NCBI GenBank assembly: GCA_001557505.1 | Contig: LSAX01000010.1 | Span: 248,001-312,000, forward strand | Length of the DNA stretch: 64,000 bases | Source of the DNA: Reticulascus tulasneorum | Lineage: Eukaryota; Ascomycota; Sordariomycetes; Glomerellales; Reticulascaceae | Direction: 5' to 3' | Part shown: one piece after another, positions 43,119-53,932 of the stretch | Numbering within the stretch: the first letter of the stretch is position 1 | Layout of the letters: every line of letters begins with the position of its first letter | Translations under genes and position numbers: made by a program | Notes under the pieces: model-generated | The model's input: only the letters and a program-made list of their open reading frames with translations | What the model was told of the DNA's origin: nothing | The model's database searches: none

Positions 43119-44887
43119 ATGGCACCTCGCAGACTTCTTGTGGCCGCTCTTCTCCTCAGCTCGTTTTCGAGCATACTGGCAGCTGATGAACCGCGATATG
43201 TACCGTGCCCCATTCTCCGGGCATATTACCCTCCCCCGACGATCGATACGTCATCCGAGGCGTTCCAGGCTCTTCGGGCTCAATTCACCGCCATATTCGA
43301 TGACCTCGTACAAACCGGAGTGAGCGAGGATTTCGGCGTCGTCACGCCAAACACAACCTCCTTCTCCGTGGTATTGTTCTCTGGTGCCGAGGCGGCTGCT
43401 GATGATCCTGTTATTTTCGAGTATCACTACACCGCTCCAGAGAGCCGCGCCGACCATAACGTCACTGTAGACACCATCTTCCCGCTGGGAACGCTGACTC
43501 AGGTTTTCACTGTTTACACCTGGCTGGTCGAGATGGGCGAAGCCGAGTGGTCGTCACCAATAACCAAATTCCTTCCGGAGCTGCAGTCCGTAGCTGGTGA
43601 CGGTTTGTCCGTTGATTGGGAGCAGGTGACGATTGGGGCTCTAGCTGGCCAAATGGCAGGTATTGCCAGAGATTGTAAGTCGGGCTGCGTCACATTCCAA
43701 GGCATCACTAACAAGATCCAGCGTATGCATGTAAACTTAGCTCTCCTTGTGACCAGAGAGGTACGGCACCCTACGTTCTAGCGTTGAATCATGCTAACCA
43801 GAATGCATCATTAGTGTTCGTGGAGAAGTTTGCAGCTCTGCCAGCCCTGTTCCTACCTGACACGACCCCCGTGATATCCAATGCCGCATTCCAGCTTCTC
43901 GCGTTTGCAATGCAGAAAGGCTCTCTGGGGGCATCCTTTCCCGAGATTGTCTCCGCATCTGTTCTTCAACCACTAAAGATGGCCAACAGCGGGTTTCTGC
44001 GGAGTAACGTGACAGCTGAGATCTTCGGACACGACGTCAACACCTGCTCAACAGGAGATCCGGCGTAAGTCCCACTCCATTCGCATCCTCGAGGACCAAC
44101 TAACTCATATAGTGCGCTCTCCATGCTCTCGACGATCAGTGATCTCGCCCGAGCTGGCAATGCAATGCTCGACAGCCGCCTCATCGACTCCCCCTCAACT
44201 CGGCGCTGGCTGCAACCAACATCTTCAACATCAAATCTGCGCAATGCCGTCGGCCGGCCCTGGGAGATTTACCACGCCACCGCAATAGCCGGTACGAACG
44301 TCATACTGGACGTGTACACGAAAGCTGGATCGGGTTTGCCGCACTACGCCTCGTACTTTGGGCTGTCTCCGGACTTTGGCGCTGGCTTTGCGATTCTGGC
44401 GCACGACACCATGGCAAAAGAGGTCGACCTGAACGTCCACGCGGATATTGTGTCTCTGGTCTTGGAGAGTCTGGCGGAGATTGCTGCTCGGGAGATGGTG
44501 GGCCGCTACGCAGGCCAGTATGGCGAGGGAGAAAGCGTCGCGTTAATTAATTTCAGCTCTGAGGGCCCCGGCCTACTAGTTGAGAGACTGGAGGTCGGCG
44601 GCGTGGATGTGCGTGCCAAGATGGCCATCACTCTTGGTATTAGTTTGGCGGACCTGGATCTCCGACTGTATCCCTCAAACGTGGGCACTGACACGGCGCG
44701 ACAGTTTGTAGCCGTGTTCCAGGATCGGAGCGCCCCGGTCGATAAAGGCACACCGACGTGCATTACGTGGCAGGAGGTTGGCGAGGGCGGCGTTTTGGAT
44801 CGAGCTGTTTTCCAACTAGGAGTCGACGGGGCTGCGATGGCAGTGACCTTCTCTGGCCTTGAAGGAACTCTCTCGAAAGCTGAGTGA
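43119..44887 (+). CDS. Secreted serine beta-lactamase-fold protein, nucleophile motif lost
   Basis: Three exons (43119-43674, 43722-44064, 44113-44887), introns 47 and 48 nt, joined in frame to 557 residues. Signal peptide MAPRRLLVAALLLSSFSSILA. The fold matches the class C beta-lactamase/DD-peptidase-like (LACTB-type) family: FSVVLFSGAEAA, then VDTIFPLGTLTQVFTVYTWL, QMAGIARDS, and the end of the fold near HYASYFGLSPDFGAGFAILA. In active relatives the helix after IF-x-x-G carries SxxK (the serine nucleophile and lysine). Here the positions are Thr125-x-x-Gln128 (TLTQ), so both catalytic residues are replaced. Hydrolytic activity is therefore doubtful; a binding role, or divergence under a different chemistry, is possible. 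It lies 457 bases downstream of the Zn2Cys6 gene, same strand. Confidence 0.85.
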
Positions 44888-45039
44888 CTTTGGCACTTGA
44901 GCAATTTTGTATCAACACCATAAATAGATGGCATTAGGTGTGGCATGTGTGAATGGCATCTGGAACTAGACCATAGACTCATGGATATCAGGAGCCTGGG
45001 CGATAGGCCTGTCCCCTCGCGTCACCCTTCAAAGTTGTT

Positions 45040-46002
45040 TTAATTCTTCATCTCCACCGCAACTCGAAACTCAATCTCCCGCGCTTCCTGGACTCCATAA
45101 AGTACATCCCGATCATTCACCCACTGGAAAAGACACGAACCACACGCACTCCTGATTCCGAACCCGTTCAGCTCAATCAGCTCGCAAGACCCATGTTCCT
45201 CGTCAAAGTAGACATCAAAGGTAAACCCCTGCGCTCGCAGCAGCCTGTCGCCTTCAGCATCCTCGTCCACATCATCCAGTATCTGCCTGTGGAGGTTCCC
45301 GATCCCTTTGAGAATCACGCGGACGATGTCGCTGGCCTCCTCCTCGGACCTGTTTGCGAACAGCCAGGCTTCGTGCCATTTGTACTGACTGACAGCCGTG
45401 ATCTCGAGGGTCTCCGGGGCGCAGAATACGCGATACTCTCTGTCGCTTTCCATCCGTGCATCAAACGGTAAGGCGAAGATCTCAACCTCCCGCGCGCCGG
45501 CATTCAGCATCCCAAGTAGCGAGTTCCGTGTCCTGTGCGACGTGACGAGACGCAAGACCAGGTCCTCAGCATCACGAATCTCAAGCTGGCCGGGCACCCT
45601 CTGATTCCCGTCTTTGGGCGAGCAGGCATCGAGGCGCAGAAACAGGCCCTCAGGCGGGAAGACGAGCGACCGCAGCGAGGGCATAATCTCATCCTCGATG
45701 TCCTCTGCGTACATCCTGTTGATCACGCCTGTTACAACCGAGCTCCCGGATGACTGGAACAGGAGACGCGCCTGCGTCGAGGTCAAAGTGACGGTCTGCA
45801 GAGCCGTGGGGGCCAGGTTACGCGTGCGCATGATCAAGGGAAGCCATCTCTTGTACGACTGCGGCGCCTGTGAGGGGATGGTGGTTATATCTGGCGCCTC
45901 TTCGAGGGCGTGGAAGTTGGTATTGAACTCGATCGGTTTGCCCGGGTATGCCCTCTCAACTGCGCGTCCGACCTCGGCGATGTCGATTTTCGTGAGTCGC
46001 AT
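45040..46002 (-). CDS. Cdc123/D123-like ATP-grasp protein
   Basis: A single-exon protein of 320 residues. Its motifs follow the D123 order. FLRLDACSPKDGNQ parallels the S-x-PKD segment. EYRVFCAPETLEITAVSQYK parallels the F-R-x-F-V...A-I-S-Q-R strand. FTFDVYFDEEHGSCELIELN parallels the F-D-V-Y...L-I-D-F-N-P-F metal/ATP end, here with E and N keeping ligand positions and GFGIRSACGSCLFQW after it. Cdc123 in yeast helps assemble translation factor eIF2. This protein is too diverged to be the housekeeping Cdc123 and is more likely a filamentous-fungal paralogue of unknown role. The N-terminus (MRLTKIDIAEVGRAVERAYP) is short, so an upstream exon is possible. It lies tail to tail with the beta-lactamase-fold gene, 152 bases apart. 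Confidence 0.7.
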   Translation of the reverse strand: MRLTKIDIAEVGRAVERAYPGKPIEFNTNFHALEEAPDITTIPSQAPQSYKRWLPLIMRTRNLAPTALQTVTLTSTQARLLFQSSGSSVVTGVINRMYAEDIEDEIMPSLRSLVFPPEGLFLRLDACSPKDGNQRVPGQLEIRDAEDLVLRLVTSHRTRNSLLGMLNAGAREVEIFALPFDARMESDREYRVFCAPETLEITAVSQYKWHEAWLFANRSEEEASDIVRVILKGIGNLHRQILDDVDEDAEGDRLLRAQGFTFDVYFDEEHGSCELIELNGFGIRSACGSCLFQWVNDRDVLYGVQEAREIEFRVAVEMKN

Positions 46003-46859
46003 GACACCGGGATTGGGTCTGTCAATAGGCAGGATTAGATTTTGGAAGCTGGATACTGCATTCCAGCATATCTATTTGGAGTTTAAATCGTGTAGGCGGT
46101 GATTTTACCTTTGTTCATAGTTTGAGTGTACAGGATGGAAAACTACAGCCCTAATTAAGGTTACTATTCATACCTACCTTGTACTCACTGGAACTAGACT
46201 TAAATAGTAGGCCCAGCTTACATGAGTCACCCGGCAGTGTCAACTGCCTGCACACACACCTTCGTGAGGTGGAGAAGATGTACCCTTGATATAGAAAAAT
46301 GGCGCGCAATACCACACAACAATTCAGCAACACAACGGCGAGAGAGTCAGATAGTATAGCCTAAGTTAAAGCTAGATGATCTACGGGCAACAATGAGTGA
46401 TGACTCTCCAAAGTCGATCAAATGAAACCCAATGCTATCTTGAGGATCTATCCGTATGACTGATAGGCCGATATACCATTTGCCGTTTCTAGGTCGTTTA
46501 CTTGAACACGACAAAGTATTCGATTAGATGTTCCGTGAAAACCACCTCCCAATAAGTATATCATAGCGGGGTTTCGATGTATTTGACTTTCGCCGTTCAA
46601 GAAAAGCCCGCATCGGTAGATCTGGATACACAAATCACCCTCCTTTCAAGATAAGTATGTTCTAAAGATGCTGAGCAATTCGAAGGTATCTTTCAATGCA
46701 GACAAGAGCCACCGCGCTTAATATTCAATATGGCAGTTGCATACCAACGCCAGAAAACCCACAAAGAAGGGAACGATAGAAGTTAGATTCATCACATGAA
46801 CAGGTCAACGCCAATATGGCTGGATATAAATAGCGGCTACTGCGGGAAATATCACCGTT
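46003..46859. other. AT-rich intergenic region
   Basis: Spacer of 857 bases between two minus-strand genes, AT-rich, containing the antiporter 3' flank and the promoter of the D123-like gene. Nothing else recognised. Confidence 0.5.
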
Positions 46860-49793
46860 TCAATTAGTACCGGTGACAGAGCTCTTGGCCTGGATGACCA
46901 GCAGGCTGGCCTGCACTCCAGAGTTGATCAGTTGTCCCGCAACGGCTCCTAGGCATTCGCTAATCTCGTCGACCGCTCTTTGGACCGCCTTCCCGTCAGC
47001 AGCGTCTAGGCCTTGTCCCACACGGCGACCAAGCACAATAATGTAGTATGCACTGGTCCTTCGAGATTCGGCCTTGATCTCTGAGGAGGCACGATCTAGC
47101 GTCGCACTGGCAAGGTTTGTGGCGGAGACGGTTTCAAATTTGACCCGCGAGGCGATTGGAACTGGGACGTGAGTAGAGAGAAAACCAAAGTAGTCATCAT
47201 GGGCATCCGCAACAGAGAAATATACGATTGTGGCGGTAACATCGGTATTCTCGCAGAGCTGGAGGACCAGAGTAAGTGCAAGCTTATCATCATCTCCTCC
47301 AAAATAGGGGAGGAATATGTGGTGCCCTTTGTTCGTCAGCGGCGGTGTTGGGAAGTCGTGATGAATCGAGCGGATAGAGTGCGCCGACATGGCACGCGTC
47401 AGCTTCGTCCGTTCCTGGCCTTGGCTACTTTGACCGCCATAGTTCCTCGCGAAGAAAACCGCAGTGTTGTGGTCGGTTGACTGGAGGATTGATTTCACGA
47501 AATTTGAATAGGCTGATGCGGGTTTGTCCATGACGGTGGAGGACGAGAGGACCTGGGACTCGCCGATGCTGCCTGTCTCGCTCCAGGGTACGAGCAGGAG
47601 ATCTGTCGAAATGTTGGTAGACTTGGCGTTCAATGCCTCAGCATATCGTGTTTCTGGCATGACTGCAACCTCGCCGGAAACGGCCAGGTTATGAAGCTGT
47701 CCTACTGTTCGGAAGATGTTCACCACTGGGTCGTGACGGCTGTATTCGTCCACCTGAGAGACAGTCATGACTGACGAGTCACGATCTGTGAGCTGAAGAA
47801 GGCGAATTCCATGAGCCCTGACTGCTCTCTTGGGTATGTCGTCGACTGAGTTTGAGGTGGACGCCTCATTGCTGCTTGTCTTGGAGTCCTCGTCAGCGGG
47901 GTGCACCTGAGACTCCGAGACGTGTGGAAGCCCGAAGAGCGAAACAAGCCCCAAAATAGCCGGCATGTTATCCAGTCGCAAGTACACCAAAAGGCGACGA
48001 ACTCGCTCATTCGCCGGTTTCGCCTGCCCTGTGCCGTCTCCAGATTTGCCATTGGGCCCTTGAATCGCCTCGCCAGTGTCCCAGTCAATCTCTCCTCGCT
48101 TCCATGCCTCAAGCTTTTTCTGGTACCACGGAGGATACAATAGAGAAGCAAGCGGTGTGGTTGCAAATGTCGTGATTAACGCCATGACAACGAAGATGGT
48201 GAAGGTTCTCGTACTGAGAATCTTGGCTTGTAGCCCAATGTTCTGTGACCATGGTTAGCATCGGACCGCGCTCGCTGAGTCAAAGACGTACTAGAACAAT
48301 AAGCTCGACGAGACCCTTGCAGCTCATCAAGACACCAATAGTAAACGACTCCCTCCATACGAGTTTATTTAGCCGAGCAGCAATGGACGCGCCGATCAGC
48401 TTTGTGAAGAAGGCGGAAAGCGTGACGGCGACTACATAGCCCCATGCAATTCCACTATCTAGCAGGCCCAAATTGGTGTTCAAGCCGGAGAGCGTGAAGT
48501 ACAGCGGGAGGAATAAGGCTCCTATCAGATCCTCCAGCTTTTCAGTCACTTTGATGGCGAAACCACCCTCCCGCGGCAGGATGAGGCCGACCATGAAGCC
48601 TCCGAAAATGGCATGGACACCAATGATGCCGGTGAAGAAGGCCGATGCGAGGGCGAGGAGGAGAATCAATGCGATGATACTTTGAGACGGGCCGTTCTCG
48701 ATGCTCCCAGTACGACGCAGAAGCCACATGAGGGCCGGCTTGACAGCATACAGGAGGAAGAGCATGTAGCCTAAACAAGCCAGCAAGATCCACAGAGCGG
48801 TCAGGCCGCTTCCCGCGTTCACGAGAGCAACGCACAGGGCGAGGAGAATCCATCCTGGATACCGTCAGTTTGCTGTGCAGGATTTGAGGGTGAGGCTCGG
48901 GGCATCATACCAACGACATCGTTTGCAACACCGGCTGACAGTACGATCACACCGACGGATGTATCGAGCAGCTTCAACTCGGTCAAGATTCGGCAGAGAA
49001 CGGGGAACGCCTACAAGAAAGGTACGACTTAGTCCTGCTTACACATAGAGCCCTCGTCTGAGAGAGTGAGAAGACAGGGGGTCCGGGGTAACAGAGGGGA
49101 GCATAAGTACCGTAATGGCAATTGCCACACCAATAAAGAGCATGAAGACGCTGAACTCGATGTCCAGCACACCTGGGTCGTCGGAGAACTGATGATAGAG
49201 TCCCCAAGCAAGAGCGCAACCCAAGCCAAAGGGAAGGGCCATACCGGCAACCGCCACGGATGTAGCCACGCGCCAGTTGCTCAGCAGGAAGTGAACATCG
49301 GTTTCGAGACCTATCAGGAAGAGGTACAGCACGAGGCCTAGGTTGGCGACGAGAGTCAGATTCGGAAGGGACTCGGCTGGAAATATAGCAGCTCGGAAGC
49401 CGGGAATTCGACCCATAACCGATGGGCCCAGCAAGATGCCGCCGATAACTTCAGCAATCACCCGGGGTTGGCGGAGCTTGGAGAGCGGCCAGTGGAGGAG
49501 ATGGCAGATGACGAGGATAAGGCCGGCCTAAGGAAAGAGAAGCTCGTTAGCTACGCATACGGGGAAGGAAGGTGAGGGGCAGATTGGATTCGAAAACGGA
49601 CCTGGATGATGAACATTATGATAGGGTCCTTGGGATTGTATTTGGACGGGTTCGCGCCCTCAATCACGCCGCCTTGAGGGGGAGCTCTGTTCGCGCTCGT
49701 AGTCGTCGACGGCGCGGTCGAGGCCGTCGCGGAGGGGATAGAGGACAGGGCACTGGTGAGTGCCCCGGTGAGGGTTTCCAATGCTGTCGACAT
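46860..49793 (-). CDS. KHA1: K+/H+ antiporter (CPA2, KHA1 type)
   Basis: Five exons (49793-49602, 49527-49111, 49010-48911, 48854-48292, 48242-46860) with introns of 74, 100, 56 and 49 nt give 884 residues, all in frame. The first 64 residues are Ser/Thr-rich, then twelve or so membrane helices form the Na+/H+-exchanger domain. Markers: [53 protein letters not shown] (the cation-binding ND/VxDD-like region), [20 protein letters not shown], and [20 protein letters not shown]. About 400 cytosolic residues follow, with USP-like elements as in yeast Kha1. It exchanges K+ for H+ across endomembranes (Golgi or related) and supports pH and cation homeostasis. All landmark residues I checked are present. 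Confidence 0.92.
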
Positions 49794-52381
49794 TTTGGGC
49801 AGCCGGAGAGGAGATTGACAGAGGCCGACGTATCTTTCCTGGAGTCCGGGGACTCGAAAGTTCCTGGGGAACAGTTGTGGGTAAGGTGGGTAGGTAAGAA
49901 GGTGGTGGAGAGGCGGGGGGGATATTTATTAGCTACCTAGGTAGTTAGTAGCTTTAAAGATTACCTTTCTTAGGTAAGGTAGGTTGGTTTGGGTGGATGT
50001 GGGGTACGAAAGCAGGTGCCTCCAATGTTTTGGGCGGATGGTGGCCGTGCTGGAGCTTCTCGGGCAGCGTCGGCCAGCCTAATTATGCGCGGCGGCAGCA
50101 GCAGCAGCATCACAGCATCACTGTTCCCTTTCCACCGGGCGTAATCCCAGGGCTGCGGTCTTTCAAAGGATCTGGGCCTGCTGGTTAACTTGGTTAGACT
50201 TCCGCCCCCGTCAACGATTCATTGTTTGTTCGATGAGTGCACCACGTGATGAAGTCTAGCACCCCTCCTCGTCAATCCGCCGAGCTAACTTCGTATCTTT
50301 GTCCAGGGTGTTCACCCCAACTCCTGGTGGGGAATGAGTCGACCCACCACCTCCTGACCCACCCTTCGGATGCGAGAGAACGCACAGGGTGCAATTCATA
50401 GCGGCTGACCCGCACATCCCAGCATGCAATTGCGCAATGCTCCGGGCCTATCAACCAGCGACCAGGGGTGGGGCAACCAGGTTCCAGGCATCGACCATGG
50501 CACATGGCTCCGTTTTGGCACTTTACACTGCCGACCAGAGGTTGGCGCTACGATAGAATGGTGCAAGGACACGAACCTTATGGAGGGTTGCTAGCGGTCC
50601 AATCGCAGCCGGACGGTTCCACTACATATGCAGTCCGGTAATGCGTGGGTTGGGAGAATCGTCGTTTGGTTTCACCGCCATCTGTCTGCTGATTGCCAAG
50701 GTCAGCAAAGGAACGGCCGGTGGCTTGGAAGAAGTTGTGCATCTGATAGCGGTCTGCATCAGATGCTATGCAATGAGCAAGTAAGCCAGAATCACAAGAG
50801 CTGGCCCCCGGGGTCGAGGCGCGATCTGCCCAGAGATCTGTATATACGCCTAAGGCTGCCAATTTCTGCCTTGGCATTGAATGCATGTGCTGCTGCTTTC
50901 AACAAAGAATGGCGGGAGGAGGGCTCCCTGGTTACGGTTTACTACCTCGCCACGTTATCTATGTACCCTCTCTGTCAACTCTCTTTCATGGAATGACTGC
51001 TCATCTTATCATATCTAATCCCGCCGTCGAGGGGAGGACGAAGCGTAGCTTTTTGATCGTCCTAGATATTTCCAAGATCACCGCGTGATGCCCCACATCG
51101 GTTCTGCTCAGAGTCTGAACGAACGCATGCGTAGTCAAGGTGCAAGAGGCAACAATCTCCACCATCACTACGTCTATCAGCCAAAATTGATTGTTAGAGA
51201 GTATTCCGAACCTCTTAAACAAGGCTGGGAATCACAGCAGAGTTCAGAGGGCCTACGTCAAGTTATGTCCCGAAGCGCGTAGCTTTTCCAGATCACCAAA
51301 CCTCGAAATCACATGTTTCCTGGATCCATCATCCAGATTGTTAGGGTCTCGAACATTGTTACATAATGGCCCGACAGGCTGGCTACCGTCCCCTTTTAAT
51401 GATTCGTCTCACATTAAAACTCGACAGACACGGTGATTTGACACTTGTGACTCGGAACACCACCCTTGTTTTGTGTTTGCTGTCCTAGCCAAAGCTGGAT
51501 GCCTGTTTATTTCGATGGCAGCGAGCCCCCTTAAATAATATTTCGGTGGCCTAGCCCAGAGCTTTCCCCGCCAGTCGGTTACGATGCAGATGGCTTTACT
51601 GTCCTGGGATCAACTGCACACCCACCCACAATAATTTACATTCTGCTCGCCGCGCAGTAATTAGCGGACTTGAGCCATCGACCAATAATTCCACGGTAAG
51701 TCCTTTGGTTCAGTGCCGTTCCAAAATGCAAAACTCAAAAGAACGGGAAAGCATCAGTCCTAGAAATCACGGTGAAGCGCCTAATTGATCGGCCTCGTCT
51801 GTTGTAGACGCTTCTCATATTATATAATCGCTTAATACCCATGCACGTTACTTACAATATCTGCGGGTGCTTCAGCAGTAAGATGCCACCCTGGCTATAT
51901 CTTTGCAGTGTTCTGCGTACTGTAAAAGTGAACAATAGATGACGGATGTCTGATTCTGTGTCTCAGGAAGGTGTCCGTCCAATGACTAACTTTCCAGCTG
52001 GTTGACATTTCGGAATTGTGTAGCGGAATGATCCAATCATGTTCTGAGCTTTCATCCTCCCATAGTTAGTACTTACTAGGGAGCCAACTGTGCTACAGGT
52101 AGATCGCTAGGTTAGTGACCTGCGGAACGGAACACAGCACGTAAATAGCTAGACGTTATACTATTCTTGACTCTTACGGGGTTTCGGGTTTTCAACGTAC
52201 ACAATACGTCCCTTTAAGTCCAGGAGAACCTTTCAGAAAAGGTACAGGGGACGATATCTCATATATAATAGTTCTGACCGGGCCCAACACCCACATGTAG
52301 TAACAATTTCATCTATCAAAGACCAAGAAGTTCATATGTTCGAATTTGCACAATTCTAATCTCTTACTACCTCACTTCCAG
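49794..52381. other. Long intergenic region
   Basis: About 2.6 kb with no supported gene. Features: a perfect CTACCTAGGTAG palindrome at 49933-49944 next to GGTAAGGTAGG words, a CAGCAGCAGCAG run near 50096-50108, a CCACGTGATG element at about 50243 and increasing AT content from 51.5 kb. Open frames between 50578 and 51436 look random. Confidence 0.5.
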
Positions 52382-53410
52382 TCATGAGGATCTATTCTGT
52401 CGCTCATTGATCTCAGCCGCCACAGTAGCGCGAAGCTTGAGAGCAGCGCTCATGCCTCTCTCTCTTAGAGGCTCAAGGGCCGGCATCTCGCGCATGATGT
52501 CTCTGGCTCTGGGTTTCTCGAAGCGAACTCGAAGGATATCAGCCATGATGAACAGGTGGATCGGATTGAAAGTGATGGTGTCAAGGCGGCCGGAGTTGTC
52601 CGTGACTGAGGGAACAAGCTCTACACTCTTGCCTCGGATAGGATTCTTGTACCCAGCAAGTTCGTAAGCAGACTCATCCACCTGATAAGTACAGTCGGAC
52701 CTCTCGAGGAACTTGCAATTCGCACAACAATGGCCCCAATAATCTGGCAGAGAGACACACTCAAAGAAAGGATACATAATCTGCGTCCCATGATGGTTTA
52801 GATGAGTAGAACCAGTCGAGTTGTATCGAGACTCGCAGTTGGAACAAGGAACTCTATTGATTCCGCCGTGAGCCTGGATGAGCAGACCTTTCACAGCATT
52901 CGGACGACTGGCGAACTTCATGAACCAATGACCAAATGCTCCGCAGCCATCAGTGGGCACGATCACCGGACGAGAAAATAAGGGTTTCCGAAGAACAAGG
53001 CCCCGCGCAGAGGGATCAGTTCCGAGAAGTTTGAACCAGAACATAGCAGCGACGTCTCGCTTGTTGTCGCTTCGTGTGAACGGACTAGAAGCCACGAAGT
53101 CGATTTCGGAGTACAGACCTCGGAGGTTTTCTTTGCCAAACTCATGATCAGGACCAATAAGGGGAGTGTACTGCAGAGAAACGGCAACCTAAGACCTGTT
53201 AGCCCCGGTCGGGTCACAAGGGAGAGGGAGAGCACATACCATAAGCTCCTTCTCACTACACGCAAAGAATCCATGACCAGGTGGAAATGGAATGGCGAGA
53301 AGCCATGGCTCGTATTCACCTTTGATCCTGGAGGCAGTGACAGTCTGACGACGAATAGTGTCAGAGCTGTCGATAGGGTAGTTGAAAGAGTTGACTGGCC
53401 CGGAAGACAT
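52382..53410 (-). CDS. DUF3716-like zinc-binding protein
   Basis: Two exons (53410-53240, 53188-52382) with a 51-nt intron (GTATGT to TTAG, branch GGCTAAC) give 325 residues. Residues about 180-240 hold a cysteine cluster: RVPCSNCESR, MYPFFECVSLPDYWGHCCAN, CANCKFLERSDCTY. The order C-x2-C...F-x-x-C-V-x(n)-CANC-x(n)-C-x-Y matches my recall of the DUF3716 family, lineage-expanded fungal proteins of unknown function. The N-terminus (SSDTIRRQTVTASRIKGEYE) and a basic C-terminal helix flank it. It is transcribed divergently from the Ulp1-like protease gene 522 bases away, so the two may share control. No DNA-binding domain or nuclear-localisation signal is evident. Confidence 0.65.
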
Positions 53411-53932
53411 TTTCAGTAGACTTGGAGAATCGTGATTTCTGAAGACAGGTAATCTCTGGAAAAGGATGAAGAAGGAGGAAGGTATGGGCGAAGCCGAGGA
53501 TGAAGAGCTCTTTATGAACGGAAGTGGCAGACACAAAGAGGGTGTCTTGAGAATGAAGGTGGTCTGAGAACAATATAGGGAAATAGGATAAAGCAATACA
53601 CAATTAGAGTACTTATCAGGAAGGCGCACCTACTGTTCTGAGAAGGCACGAGCCGGCCAAATGTGGTAATAAAAGGGAAGCCTTCTCTGCTCGACCCTCC
53701 GCCACAAAACAACATGCAACTGAACAACCTTCATCACATACATCAAAATCCTACAACCACTCATCAAGATCCTCTTCACGATCTATCGAACGACCTTTTC
53801 TGACCCAACAAAGTCCACCATTCACTACCTTACTCTAGGTAGACTCAACAGTACCTGTTGCCTCACCCTGATGTTCGAGCTTTCCTCAGGAAAAGCTACA
53901 CTCGACACTTAACCCGATCGGCCACTACCATC
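53411..53932. promoter_or_regulatory. Divergent promoter region
   Basis: Shared 522-base upstream region between the DUF3716-like gene (minus) and the Ulp1-like protease gene (plus). Pyrimidine-rich stretches near 53690-53850 on the plus strand are typical of fungal promoters upstream of the start site. No specific operator recognised. Confidence 0.5.

Noticed and set aside
50578..51436. Several 65-120 codon frames between the antiporter and the DUF3716-like gene
   Set aside because: Random composition, overlapping on both strands, no splice continuation.
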